Shown here one piece after another: positions 43,383-52,327 of a stretch of 64,000 bases of DNA; the stretch's first letter is position 1; each line of letters starts with the position of its first letter. The stretch is from contig NZ_FOBH01000005.1 in the NCBI RefSeq assembly GCF_900109785.1, positions 62,001 to 126,000 of the forward strand. Direction: 5' to 3'. The notes under the pieces were generated by a model. The model made no database searches. It was not told the DNA's origin and worked only from the letters and a program-made list of their open reading frames with translations. Position numbers and translations under genes: made by a program. This stretch comes from Nitrosovibrio tenuis. Its GTDB lineage: Bacteria; Pseudomonadota; Gammaproteobacteria; Burkholderiales; Nitrosomonadaceae.

Positions 43383-43497
43383 CAGTAACCAAGCCCTACG
43401 CAGAATGGGTGCCGCCACAACCTGCGATGACGCCATCAGCATAGGCGTAATGCGCTTCGCTAACTGCGCCCTATATTTCCACCGAAAGTGATAAGTT

Positions 43498-44139
43498 TCA
43501 TCGGCTACCCGGGTTTCGGTTGTCTGCTGCAGCCTCACCCGCATCCCCGAACAGTTCCATCGGAATTGCCTGGTATTTGACTTCCAGTATTTCCAGTTCT
43601 TCCACTCCGCCCGGCGCATGCAATGTCACCACATCACCTTCTCGCGCTTTGATCAGTGCGCGCGCCATAGGTGAAATCCAGCTTATGTAGCCTCGGGAAG
43701 TATCGATTTCATCGATACCCACGATGGAAACCGTTTTTTCCTCACCTTTTGGATTCGCAAATGTGACCGTTGCGCCGAAGAAAATCCGTTCTTCATCTTC
43801 CCTCGAGGCGGCGGGATCAACTACTTCAGCGATATCCAGCCGCTTGGTAAGAAAGCGGATGCGACGGTCGATTTCGCGCAAGCGCTTTTTACCGTAGATG
43901 TAATCGGCATTCTCGGAACGGTCACCATTTGCGGCAGCCCAGGAAACCGTGGCTGTTATTTGAGGGCGTTCTTTATTCATCAACCACAGGAACTCGTCCA
44001 TCAAACGTTTATACCCACCTGGGGTGATGTAATTTCTGCTGCCGGGAGGCAGGGAAGATAAAGGCGGCAGGGAGGCGCCAGCCTCTTCTTCGTCAAAGTT
44101 GCTATCTGATTCAGGTTCCCTCGTAAATGCTTTACTCAT
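43498..44139 (-). CDS. greB: Transcription elongation factor GreB
   Basis: A ~213-residue factor that rescues backtracked RNA polymerase by stimulating transcript cleavage. It has the N-terminal coiled coil with the acidic tip (VSWAAANGDRSENADYIYGK) and the C-terminal FKBP-like domain (GATVTFANPKGEEKTVSIVG; ISWISPMARALIKAREGD). YIYGKKRLREIDRRIRFL distinguishes GreB from GreA. An N-terminal ~35-residue acidic/Ser-Pro tail is longer than in E. coli. ATG 44139 (MSKAFTREP) is chosen; 44148 is possible. Confidence 0.94.
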   Translation of the reverse strand: MSKAFTREPESDSNFDEEEAGASLPPLSSLPPGSRNYITPGGYKRLMDEFLWLMNKERPQITATVSWAAANGDRSENADYIYGKKRLREIDRRIRFLTKRLDIAEVVDPAASREDEERIFFGATVTFANPKGEEKTVSIVGIDEIDTSRGYISWISPMARALIKAREGDVVTLHAPGGVEELEILEVKYQAIPMELFGDAGEAAADNRNPGSR

Positions 44140-44337
44140 ATCCGCCAATTCAACTGATCAACTGTTGTCCCGCGAAAATACTCATCTCGTCATAAGAAGT
44201 GTAAGGCCTGGCCCGGGTTCCAGTCTAAATAAAAATGATGCTTTGCACGCCCGCACGATTGCATCCTTCGCCTTCTCGTCCCTCGTACTTGGTCTGCTGT
44301 CCGAAAGGCCCTGTCGCGCCTGCGCAGGAACTGATGA

Positions 44338-45429
44338 TTAATAATGGGTTCTGGAACTCTTTTCATGAAGCATCCGCTGTGCTTCCCGTGCCGCACCGAG
44401 CAGCCCGGCTTTAGGGTTGGTTACTACATGCACCGGGATCTCTTCCATTAATGGGGCGAAACGGCCCTTGTTGCGAAAAGCCTTTACGAAGCCGCCTTCT
44501 CTTAGCTTATTGATGATTTTGGGGGCAATTCCCCCTGCCACATACACACCACCGCGGCTCAGCCCTGTTAACGCCAAATTCCCCGCATAAGCACCGTAAA
44601 TTTCGACGAATAGGTCCATGGCTTTTAAAGCTGTGGAATGATTGTGGTTGAAGGCAAGGTCAGCCACCTGAGCGGCACCGTCCTCTTCCATGTTCAGCTG
44701 TATGCGTTCGGCAACGTTGTTTCGATCGCCCCCCTGATTGCTCCGCGCATCAGCCTCGCGATCCTCTCCCCGATCTTCTTGATTGGCTTGGAGGAAGTTG
44801 AAGATATTTGTCAATCCCGGCCCGGACAATACACGCTCGACCGATACGTGGCCCAGCTGCCCGCGCAAATATTTCAGCAACCTGTCCTGCAATTCATCAG
44901 CCGCTGCAAAATCCATATGCCCAGCCTCGCTGGCGGATGTCACGTAGCGGTCACCTTGCCATATCAGCCATGCCACACCCATGCCGGTGCCGGCGCCAAG
45001 GGCAACACGCATCTCCCCTGGATGAAGTTCCCCAGGCTGGAGCGTTACAAGATCCCGCGCCGATAACGTTTCGATACTCAATGCTACAGCCGCAAAATCA
45101 TTGATGAGTTTGACTGCGGGAATGGAAAATTCCTTTGCAATAGCTGCGCTATCCATTACCCATCGCAAATTGGTGAGGCTAACCTTTCCTTGTTCAATAG
45201 GACCAGCCACTGCAAAACAGGCGGCAACGGGCTCTGGAGTTTTGCCAACCATAGGCACTGGGGCAGCCCGCTCCATAAAATCCGTGAGCACATCGGAAAA
45301 GCTCGCGTACTCGCGGCTGGCATAGCGATGTTCGCAATACACCTGCACGCCGCCCGCTTTCAACTCCGCCGCCTGCAATAAGGTCTTGGTTCCGCCAATA
45401 TCGCCGCTTATGAAGTAATCCGTCATCAT
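44338..45429 (-). CDS. glk: Glucokinase
   Basis: A ~363-residue ATP-dependent glucose kinase of the proteobacterial Glk family. The phosphate motif is ISGDIGGTKTLLQA, and the catalytic region includes LINDFAAVALS, LGAGTGMGVAWL and EAGHMDF. A hydrophilic stretch rich in Asp/Arg/Gln/Asn (about residues 220-250: NQEDRGEDREADARSN) is inserted in the small domain and is not typical. ATG 45429 overlaps the mtfA stop as ATGA, so it is translationally coupled to mtfA. It is the last gene of rmuC-mtfA-glk. Confidence 0.93.
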   Translation of the reverse strand: MMTDYFISGDIGGTKTLLQAAELKAGGVQVYCEHRYASREYASFSDVLTDFMERAAPVPMVGKTPEPVAACFAVAGPIEQGKVSLTNLRWVMDSAAIAKEFSIPAVKLINDFAAVALSIETLSARDLVTLQPGELHPGEMRVALGAGTGMGVAWLIWQGDRYVTSASEAGHMDFAAADELQDRLLKYLRGQLGHVSVERVLSGPGLTNIFNFLQANQEDRGEDREADARSNQGGDRNNVAERIQLNMEEDGAAQVADLAFNHNHSTALKAMDLFVEIYGAYAGNLALTGLSRGGVYVAGGIAPKIINKLREGGFVKAFRNKGRFAPLMEEIPVHVVTNPKAGLLGAAREAQRMLHEKSSRTHY

Positions 45430-46196
45430 CCGCTCCATCGCTGCGCCGGATCCTGCCGATAAAACAGCGCCAACTGCTCATAGACCGCAGGAAAATGCTG
45501 TTTTATCGGCAGAGGTGTTTCGAAAAAAGCTTCGCTCACTACTGCGAAAAACTCCGCCGGATTCTCGGCTGCATAAGAGTCGATAATGACTGCCTCATCC
45601 GCATCGACGCTTGCACAAAAACGCGCATAGGCCCTGTTGAACGCGTCGCTCCACGCCTGCCGGCTCATATCCGCATGCAGTGGAGGAAACCCGTTGGCAT
45701 CGCCATTCAGCATATCGAGTTTATGGGCAAACTCGTGTATGACCACGTTATATCCTACTCCTGCTTCAACAGCGACGGTATTTTCCCAGGAAAGAATCAC
45801 CGGCCCGCCAAGCCACGATTCACCGGACGCCGCCTCATTCGCGTGATGCACTATACCGGCCTCGTCAACGTATTCATAATCACGAATGAATTCGCCGGGG
45901 TAAAGGATAATTTCGACCCAACCGTCATAATAATCCAGGTCAAGGTTCAGAATCAGAATGCAAGCCTGCGCTGCGATCATCACACGCATTTCATCGGTCA
46001 CGACCAGTCCGTGCGCGCTGCTTATTTGTTTGGCATGTAGAAACAGGGTGACATGTTCCCGCAGACGGCCAATCTCATCCAGGGTCAGGCCGCGAAGAAA
46101 GCGCAGTCGCGCTATAGCTTTTAGCCAGAGATCATCCGGAATGGATTCGTTTTTGAGAATGCGGCGGCGGTACCAGCTAGTGAGATTCCAAGCCAT
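45426..46196 (-). CDS. mtfA: MtfA family zinc-dependent peptidase
   Basis: A 256-residue M90 metallopeptidase with the zinc site HEFAH (His154, Glu155, His158) and a downstream ligand region ENPAEFFAVVSEAFFE. In E. coli MtfA binds the repressor Mlc and so raises glucose PTS expression. Here it is coupled to glk at one end and overlaps rmuC by 20 bases at the other. Whether an Mlc-like partner exists outside the window is unknown. The N-terminus (MAWNLTSWYRRRILKNESIP) matches the family. Confidence 0.93.
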   Translation of the reverse strand: MAWNLTSWYRRRILKNESIPDDLWLKAIARLRFLRGLTLDEIGRLREHVTLFLHAKQISSAHGLVVTDEMRVMIAAQACILILNLDLDYYDGWVEIILYPGEFIRDYEYVDEAGIVHHANEAASGESWLGGPVILSWENTVAVEAGVGYNVVIHEFAHKLDMLNGDANGFPPLHADMSRQAWSDAFNRAYARFCASVDADEAVIIDSYAAENPAEFFAVVSEAFFETPLPIKQHFPAVYEQLALFYRQDPAQRWSG

Positions 46197-47340
46197 GTGG
46201 AACCTCTGGGTCTATCCCCTTCGATTCGGTTTCCAGCGCGGAGCTTTCGCCTTGCGGCGCATCCAGCTCCACCGCATCGATCCGGGCGAAACGCTGACTG
46301 ATCTTGCGGCTGGAAATATGTACGTCCTCCACATCCTGATTCGCCAGCCGGATATGATCGGCAAGTTTTTTCATACGCTCGTCGAAGCGGATAAAATCCT
46401 TGCCAAGCCTGGAGAGTTCGTTCTTGATGATATGCACCTGCTCACGCGTTTCCAGGTCCTTCAATACCGCGCGTGCGGTGTTCAATACAGCCATCAGCGT
46501 CGTGGGTGAGACGATCCACACCTGCTTCTGCATGGCGTAATCCACCACGTCGGAATGATATGCGTGGATTTCCGCAAAAATCGCTTCGGCGGGAACGAAC
46601 ATTACCGCGCCATCGCATGTTTCCGGCGGCACGATATATTTACCAGCTATGTCATCCACATGCTTTTTTACATCCGCCTTGAATTGCTTTTGCGCCATTG
46701 AACGGCTGGCATCATTTGCATCGTGGTCAAACATACGATGAAAATTTTCCAGCGGAAATTTGGAATCCACCGCCACCATGCCAGTCGGCGGCGGGAGATG
46801 CAAAACACAATCGACGCGGTGACCGTTCGAAAGCGTGTACTGCATCGCATACGCAGCGGGGGGCAAAATGTTGCGCACCAATGCTTCAAGCTGAACTTCG
46901 CCGAACGCCCCGCGAGAACGCTTATCGCCTAAAAGCTCCTGCAAGCTCACCATGTTGGTCGTCAGGCTGTCTATTTTTTTCTGTGCCTCGTCGATCGTTG
47001 CCAGCCGCGCCATAACACTGGTAAAAGTCTCGTTGGTTTTTTTAAACCCCTCATCGAGGCGCTCGGTAACGTGGCCGCTAATCTGGTCCAGGCGTGCTTC
47101 AACCGTTCCACGTAATTGCTCGGAAGTCTTGCCGAGCGCCTCGGATAACCGGTCTCCCTGTTTTGACAGACCTTCGTGCAGGTCCTTGAGCATTTCCCGG
47201 TGCTTTTCCTCCATCAGCCTAGCTTGTTGCCCCAGCAAATCGCGCATCATCGCGGAAAGCAGGCCGAGCCTGATCACCAGAAAGGCCATGGTGACGAGCA
47301 GGACAGCAGAAGAGGCGGTGATCAGGAGGGTTTCGGACAT
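46177..47340 (-). CDS. rmuC: DNA recombination protein RmuC
   Basis: A 387-residue membrane-anchored protein with one N-terminal span (residues ~5-27, LLITASSAVLLVTMAFLVI), a long coiled coil (LLGQQARLMEEKHREMLKDL) and the RmuC nuclease-like domain (FGEVQLEALVRNILPPAAY; VDSKFPLENFHRM; DGAVMFVPAEAIFAE; VWIVSPTTLMAVLNTARAV). In E. coli it limits inversions at short inverted repeats. It is the first gene of rmuC-mtfA-glk. Confidence 0.95.
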   Translation of the reverse strand: MSETLLITASSAVLLVTMAFLVIRLGLLSAMMRDLLGQQARLMEEKHREMLKDLHEGLSKQGDRLSEALGKTSEQLRGTVEARLDQISGHVTERLDEGFKKTNETFTSVMARLATIDEAQKKIDSLTTNMVSLQELLGDKRSRGAFGEVQLEALVRNILPPAAYAMQYTLSNGHRVDCVLHLPPPTGMVAVDSKFPLENFHRMFDHDANDASRSMAQKQFKADVKKHVDDIAGKYIVPPETCDGAVMFVPAEAIFAEIHAYHSDVVDYAMQKQVWIVSPTTLMAVLNTARAVLKDLETREQVHIIKNELSRLGKDFIRFDERMKKLADHIRLANQDVEDVHISSRKISQRFARIDAVELDAPQGESSALETESKGIDPEVPHGLESH

Positions 47341-47390
47341 GGATAGCTATTCAAAATAGTATGGCGGAGAATGGATCGGGTTATGCCAAA

Positions 47391-47858
47391 TTATCGCCGG
47401 GGAAGTGTCCCGGCAACGTACCGCTCACTTTCCAACTGATGTTTCTGCCATTTGGTCTGGCGCTGCTTCACCCGATCCTGGTAACTCAGCGTCTGAGCCT
47501 TTTCCTTTTGTCGCTCAACACGCTCTTTTCTGGCTTTTCTGCCGGCGCGGCGTGTCTCTTCCAGTTTTCTCATATCCCTTTGTCTCGACTCGTCCGGGCG
47601 TACGTCCTGGGCCTGCTCCCACGGCCGTGCTTCCCATGGCTTCGGCGGGACATTCTGCTGCGCTCGCGATCGCGATTGGCTGTTCTCCCTGCTCTCGTAG
47701 CCTCTCAGTCTCGACGCCTTATTTTCCTGTCCTCGCTGGGTTGCCTGATTGTTTGCCGGTCCTGGCCCTATTTGTCCGGTTAAAGCATCTTGATATGCCA
47801 TCGCGGGCTGGAAACCCAGAGCGGCCAAGCTTCCTGCTGTTATCCAGAAAATCTTCAT
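47391..47858 (-). CDS. Exported Arg/Gln-rich protein of unknown function
   Basis: A 155-residue protein with a Sec signal peptide (MKIFWITAGSLAALGFQPAMA). The mature part is very hydrophilic, rich in Arg, Gln, Glu and Lys, with no hydrophobic core (SRSRAQQNVPPKPWEARPWE; RRAGRKARKERVERQ), and is probably disordered or helical. A GGAGGTG ribosome site is best placed for ATG 47858. An overlapping plus-strand frame at 47405-47977 is judged a shadow. No family is recognised; a periplasmic nucleic-acid- or anion-binding role is conceivable. Confidence 0.6.
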   Translation of the reverse strand: MKIFWITAGSLAALGFQPAMAYQDALTGQIGPGPANNQATQRGQENKASRLRGYESRENSQSRSRAQQNVPPKPWEARPWEQAQDVRPDESRQRDMRKLEETRRAGRKARKERVERQKEKAQTLSYQDRVKQRQTKWQKHQLESERYVAGTLPRR

Positions 47859-47973
47859 CATCACCTCCGCATCATGCAAATGATATGCATTTTGTCTGTC
47901 ATTCCCTGCTTCAACCCAAGCTCACCAAGGCCATACCAAAGCCGAAGCCGAGTGTGAACGTATGGATCTTGCA

Positions 47974-48540
47974 TTAGTCATCGCCATTCCCCGCCGCTGC
48001 TGCCCGAGGATAAAAAATCCTTAAGCCACCCGTCCGTGCCCATGGCGTCATTATATGCAGCTTCCGTCCCTGAGAAGAGATGATATCTTCAACCCTTGCG
48101 CCGCGCAGAGTCAGCGCATCGGCGATAAGTGAACGGTGGCAGCGCCATGGAACCGCTTCGGCGCACATCAGGGCGCAACGCTCGACATCAGCCAATTCCA
48201 TGACCCGCTGCACGTTCGTATGGAAATCCGGCGTCTGCATATAGTCCGCGTATCCGCGAAAGGAGGCGTTACGCCAGGCTCTGTTGATTGAGTCGCGTTG
48301 GGCAGGTCGCAGTCCGCCCAACCCCGGCAGATGCGTATACGTAATGCCGGCCGCACGCAATGATTCGGGCAAAGTTACCTTATCGTATTGGGGATTTTTC
48401 CGGGAGCGCGGCACTGTGCGCACGTCGAGAACATGGGTGACCTCGTTCTTCCTTAACATGCTAATGAATACGTCCAGAGGATGCGTTGAATGGCCGATGG
48501 TGCATATTAGAAGTTCACGTTCCAAAGGCTTCTTCCCCAT
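47974..48540 (-). CDS. DUF488 family protein
   Basis: A ~188-residue protein starting MGKKPLERELLICTIGHSTH (ATG 48540, 20 bases after the preceding stop; the frame is open to 48597 inside the upstream gene). DUF488 signatures are IGHSTHPLDVFISMLRKN, LDVRTVPRSRKNPQYDK, YTHLPGLGGLR and the Cys/His-containing CALMCAEAVPWRCHRSLIAD. The family is linked with nucleic-acid or radical chemistry, but its activity is unproven. Confidence 0.85.
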   Translation of the reverse strand: MGKKPLERELLICTIGHSTHPLDVFISMLRKNEVTHVLDVRTVPRSRKNPQYDKVTLPESLRAAGITYTHLPGLGGLRPAQRDSINRAWRNASFRGYADYMQTPDFHTNVQRVMELADVERCALMCAEAVPWRCHRSLIADALTLRGARVEDIISSQGRKLHIMTPWARTGGLRIFYPRAAAAGNGDD

Positions 48541-48560
48541 GCCGTCAGGAGACCTGATCG

Positions 48561-50321
48561 CTATGGCGCTGAGCTTGCCTGAGGGGCCGCAATACATCCC
48601 AAACGCGAAGCGTTGAGATCCACGTCGGCCCGTGACCAGGCCTTTCTAAAACGGGCTTCGACCAGCGCCGCCTGAGCGTCCTTCTTTTGTTCGCGCAAAG
48701 CCTGTGACAAACCGAAGAGCGCCCATCCATTGTTGCGATTCCGCCGCAGATCTTCCCAGTATACCGCCTCCGCTTCGGCCGGACGCCCCGCTTCCAGAAG
48801 GATGGCGCCCAGTACCAGCCTTGGCGGAGATTGCCATTCCGCCGGCTCGGTATAGACCAGATCATCTTCGAGGCGAACCGCCCGGTCAATATGCGCGATG
48901 GCTGAGTCGAACTGTCCACGCGCGTTGGCGATTTCTCCTGCGAGCACTTCCGGACCGATACTCAGCACGGCGCGGGCCGTATTTTGCGACATGAGCGTCC
49001 AATCAAGCGAACCACTCTTCACAATCTCACTTAATGCTTTCAACTCCTGCTCGGCTTTATCCAGTTGCCTCGTGGCGACAAATGCAAGGCCTCGCGCATA
49101 ATGCCAGCCCCCTTTCAGAAACGCGTTAGTCGCCGGGGGCGCAGGCTCTTGAAAAATCTCGTTCCACTTTCCAAACCTGGCGTACGCCCAGTATGGCACG
49201 ACGCGGAACACCGCAGCCGCCCGCACCGCGGCCAGAGCCGCATCATCGATCGTCGCGGCCACCTTCCGCGCCGAATCCATGGCAAGCCGGCTCTGGCCGT
49301 CGGCAGTGGCGGCGGACCAAAGAAAATGAATATTATGAGGAGTGTATATGATCGGGTACATCCCCTGGGCATGCTGATGTGCAAGATAATTCTCGTCAGC
49401 CGCAATGGCGAGCTGATTGCTCTTGATCGCATCGGCGTACCGGCCAACGCGTTGATAGATGTGAGATGGCATATGCAGCAGATGACCCGCATCCGGCATT
49501 AACGTGAGCAGTGTATCCGCTGCCTTTTCCCCTCGCTCGGCGGTACTCGTGGGTTCGACCAGATGAATATACAGATGCACAGCACCGGGGTGCTTCGGGT
49601 TGCGCTGCATCACCGACTCGGTGAGTGCGACAATTTCGGTGGTCCCCTCAAGCGGGTAACCATCACGCATCCAATAACCCCAGGAGTTGAGATCCATCAT
49701 TGATTCGACATACAGCATGGCGATATCGAGATCGTCTGGAAAACGCCGCTGCGCATCCCGCATCGCCTCCGCATAAGCCTTATCATTTGCCTTGCGATGC
49801 GCAGGGTCCCCGGTATAGCGCTTCTCAAGCGCGCCAATAAGCGCCCGCTCGCGTGGGGATGCGTTACCCTTGAGCGATGTGGCTTTTCGCACAAGCTCCA
49901 GCGCCGGCAGTTCGGCGCTTGGATCCATCGGCGCATTGATGTTGGGGCCAAGCACGAGCGCCTGGCCCCAATAGGCCATCGCAAGCGAAGGTTCCAGTCT
50001 GGCAGCCTCGCGGAACGCAAGCCCTGCCTCTGCGTGGTTGAAGGCATAGGAAAGATTCAACCCCTGGTTCATATACTTCTGCACCAATTTGTTGCGCGTA
50101 CTTACCGGAAATGTGTGAGCGCCAAGGTTCAAGAGCCTCGGCGGGGCTTCGTCACGGGGCCCTTGGTGGTTGGTTCGATTCGATCGTGCGTGAAGCTGAG
50201 AGCCTGCATCGGATATCGTGACTGTCGGAGCAACCTCGCCAGTCCGGGCGAACGCAACGTTAATGCTGCCAGCCATTACCGGCAATATGAATACCACTAA
50301 AGGAAGAGTACGGAATTGCAA
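48561..50321 (-). CDS. Exported TPR-repeat protein
   Basis: A ~586-residue protein. TTG 50321 follows a gaggag ribosome site and gives a signal peptide (LQFRTLPLVVFILPVMAG, cleavage near AFA); the frame is open to 50426 without family support. The mature part has several TPR-like helical pairs (SYAFNHAEAGLAFREAARLE; GRYADAIKSNQLAIAADENY; ANARGQFDSAIAHIDRAVRL) and a conserved HMPSHIYQRVGRY segment seen in a family of periplasmic TPR hypotheticals. It is possibly a scaffold; no catalytic motif is clear. DUF488 is probably co-transcribed. Confidence 0.75.
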   Translation of the reverse strand: MQFRTLPLVVFILPVMAGSINVAFARTGEVAPTVTISDAGSQLHARSNRTNHQGPRDEAPPRLLNLGAHTFPVSTRNKLVQKYMNQGLNLSYAFNHAEAGLAFREAARLEPSLAMAYWGQALVLGPNINAPMDPSAELPALELVRKATSLKGNASPRERALIGALEKRYTGDPAHRKANDKAYAEAMRDAQRRFPDDLDIAMLYVESMMDLNSWGYWMRDGYPLEGTTEIVALTESVMQRNPKHPGAVHLYIHLVEPTSTAERGEKAADTLLTLMPDAGHLLHMPSHIYQRVGRYADAIKSNQLAIAADENYLAHQHAQGMYPIIYTPHNIHFLWSAATADGQSRLAMDSARKVAATIDDAALAAVRAAAVFRVVPYWAYARFGKWNEIFQEPAPPATNAFLKGGWHYARGLAFVATRQLDKAEQELKALSEIVKSGSLDWTLMSQNTARAVLSIGPEVLAGEIANARGQFDSAIAHIDRAVRLEDDLVYTEPAEWQSPPRLVLGAILLEAGRPAEAEAVYWEDLRRNRNNGWALFGLSQALREQKKDAQAALVEARFRKAWSRADVDLNASRLGCIAAPQASSAP

Positions 50322-50434
50322 TGCATTGCTCCTCAACTGGCCTTGACCTGTATTAGATTGATCAAAAAATTGTTGCGAGCAGCGTCGGCATTCGGTAAAC
50401 AGGCCGGAAACCTGTTGCGCCGGCACCCCCAGGG

Positions 50435-51175
50435 CTAGTTGGCCTTCAACAATACCTCTCGAGGCGAACGGCGCAGCTCCGACAGACGCGCCAGATTAAA
50501 ATGGATAAACGCCAGCGCCGTCAACACCGGCGCGAACAGATTCACGAACGGGATAAATTGTACCAGACCGGTTAACAGCCCCAATCCCCAGAGTGATGTC
50601 CGATAAACGAAAAAAATCACGTTCATTTCCTCAAGGCTCGCATGTTCGGCCAATGCATCGTATCGGAACAGCCGCTGGTTTAAATAGGCCGCGGCAATAA
50701 ATGGAAGAACCGCCCCCGCGCCCGCTAACCACAAGGGAAGTGTAATCAGCCATATGGTGATGAAAATCGGCATCCCGAGCAGAACATTGATAAGACTGCC
50801 AACAGAGCCGCCGCCGTTTTCACGCTTGAGTTGGGGATAGTCACGGTCGCCCACCAGATGGATCAAGGCGGGCATGGCGAACAGGGCGGTCATTACCAAG
50901 GCGGTTACAAAAACCAGCGGAACAAACAAAATCAGTTGCACGATGGCCTGAATTCCATGCGCGACCCATCCTGATTCCAGGTTTTCCAGCCAAGTTTGAA
51001 TTCCAGTCGCCACAAGGGCGCTTGCGATCCACTCCGAGAACATATCCCAAAAGGTAACACCCAGCACCAACCATAATAGGGTAGCCGCCAATATGGGCCA
51101 TATCATGATCCACAAAACCCGGCTCTGAAACAAATCGCGAAAGGCGCGCGAAAGCGCGACAATGACTAAACTCAT
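50435..51175 (-). CDS. EI24 domain (CysZ-like) membrane protein
   Basis: A ~246-residue inner-membrane protein with about four to six hydrophobic helices (VLWIMIWPILAATLLWLVL; AIVQLILFVPLVFVTALVM) and the EI24/CysZ pattern ending FVNLFAPVLTALAFIHFNLA. CysZ imports sulfate in E. coli; many paralogues have no assigned role. ATG 51175 is spaced six bases from a gaaggga ribosome site; 51181 is the alternative. Confidence 0.82.
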   Translation of the reverse strand: MSLVIVALSRAFRDLFQSRVLWIMIWPILAATLLWLVLGVTFWDMFSEWIASALVATGIQTWLENLESGWVAHGIQAIVQLILFVPLVFVTALVMTALFAMPALIHLVGDRDYPQLKRENGGGSVGSLINVLLGMPIFITIWLITLPLWLAGAGAVLPFIAAAYLNQRLFRYDALAEHASLEEMNVIFFVYRTSLWGLGLLTGLVQFIPFVNLFAPVLTALAFIHFNLARLSELRRSPREVLLKAN

Positions 51176-51235
51176 GCGCATTCCCTTCGAAAGTTTAGTG
51201 ACGACACTGATTAACCTGGTGCAGCAGGATACGGA

Positions 51236-51745
51236 TCACTGTATTCCGCTTTTGCACTGTGGGTCGGCTTCATAGGCAAATGAGTTGTACCAGATGGTCT
51301 GTTCCCATATCTCCTTGCATACCTCGCCGCAGACTTTTCGCTCGAATCCACACATACCGCCAAGCAGGAAGCGTGCGGTATACGCGCCCGCGGCTTGCCC
51401 GCCCTTGAGTTCGAGGGCAATTTGACCATTCTGTTCAAACACATCAAGCGAGCGCGTGTTGGCAAGGTCCCGATAAAATTTCTCGGGAATGAGAAATTCT
51501 CTTCCGTCTATGGAAACCCGGAAAACGTCGGCAATAAAGCGCGGGATACCACCATCCGTCCCCCAGACACCCGAAATTGCCTCGCGGCATCCGTTACGCT
51601 TGCACGGACGCTCCCTAAACACGATCCCAACCCTTTTTCCGGACGGCAGCGTGTAAGTTGTTTCCTGCCTGAACGGTGCAGCCTCCACTTGCTCTGCGAT
51701 GCCGAGGAGAATGGACGCAAGACCGGCAAGCATTAAAAATTTCAT
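51236..51745 (-). CDS. Cys-rich exported protein of unknown function
   Basis: A 169-residue protein with a signal peptide (MKFLMLAGLASILLGIAEQV, cleavage near EAA/P). The mature domain has six Cys (PCKRNGC; GGMCGFERKVCGEVC; PQCK), suggesting disulfides in the periplasm, and VFRERPCKRNGCREAISGVW. The frame continues to 51952 but that part overlaps the DUF5675 gene. It starts 10 bases after the DUF5675 stop, so the two form a pair. No family is recognised; an inhibitor or immunity role for the upstream protein is a speculation. Confidence 0.65.
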   Translation of the reverse strand: MKFLMLAGLASILLGIAEQVEAAPFRQETTYTLPSGKRVGIVFRERPCKRNGCREAISGVWGTDGGIPRFIADVFRVSIDGREFLIPEKFYRDLANTRSLDVFEQNGQIALELKGGQAAGAYTARFLLGGMCGFERKVCGEVCKEIWEQTIWYNSFAYEADPQCKSGIQ

Positions 51746-51755
51746 GTTTCCTGCT

Positions 51756-52148
51756 TCAACTGATCTCCAGATAGATTTTTTCCTTTCCAGACGCAATCTG
51801 CAGTTTTTTAAATAAACGCTCAAAAGCGACCCTGCTATCCCCCACAAAATCAGGCTTTTTGGTATCACCCACCAACAGGCACCCCTCGGTATCTTCATCC
51901 GTATTTCCAGGATGTATGCGCACGCCTTCAAAGTCAGGCACATTGAGAACAAGCGGAAGCGGACGGCCGAACCGCTGCGAGAAATTGATGATCACTTCAT
52001 AGCGTCCCGCGGGGATGGCTGTTTTTCCCGCTATTTTGACCGGTCTGACTTTATCTTCCAAAGTGTAGCACTCAAACTGACCATTTACCGATAACTCACC
52101 AATGGTACTTTCATCAGTCAGGTCCGTCCTTTTAACCTGTAGCTCCAT
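51756..52148 (-). CDS. DUF5675 family protein
   Basis: A 130-residue soluble protein starting MELQVKRTDLTDESTIGELS after an aaggagagtc ribosome site. The core GVRIHPGNTDEDTEGCLLVG (His79, Cys90) is the hallmark of DUF5675 and resembles the His/Cys arrangement of L,D-transpeptidase-like folds, so action on peptidoglycan is possible but unproven. Family members are common in phage and contractile-system neighbourhoods. It has no signal peptide. It sits between the Ser/Thr kinase gene and the Cys-rich exported protein. Confidence 0.8.
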   Translation of the reverse strand: MELQVKRTDLTDESTIGELSVNGQFECYTLEDKVRPVKIAGKTAIPAGRYEVIINFSQRFGRPLPLVLNVPDFEGVRIHPGNTDEDTEGCLLVGDTKKPDFVGDSRVAFERLFKKLQIASGKEKIYLEIS

Positions 52149-52327
52149 TTTGACTCTCCTTTATGAATGGTAGCGATCGCTCGAAATTGATTTAGCTCGG
52201 GGTTGGTTTAGCTCGGGTTAGCGGTGCCAGCGCTGCTTGCAACAGATCGCCCCTGCCTGATTTAATCTAAAAATATTACGTTATCATGCCCCGCCTCAGC
52301 TTTGCCGACCTCATACGCAATCCGCTT

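Noticed and set aside
47405-47977. 190-codon plus-strand frame opposite the Arg/Gln-rich exported protein
   Set aside because: Lacks a ribosome site; the minus frame has both a signal peptide and an ideal GGAGGTG.
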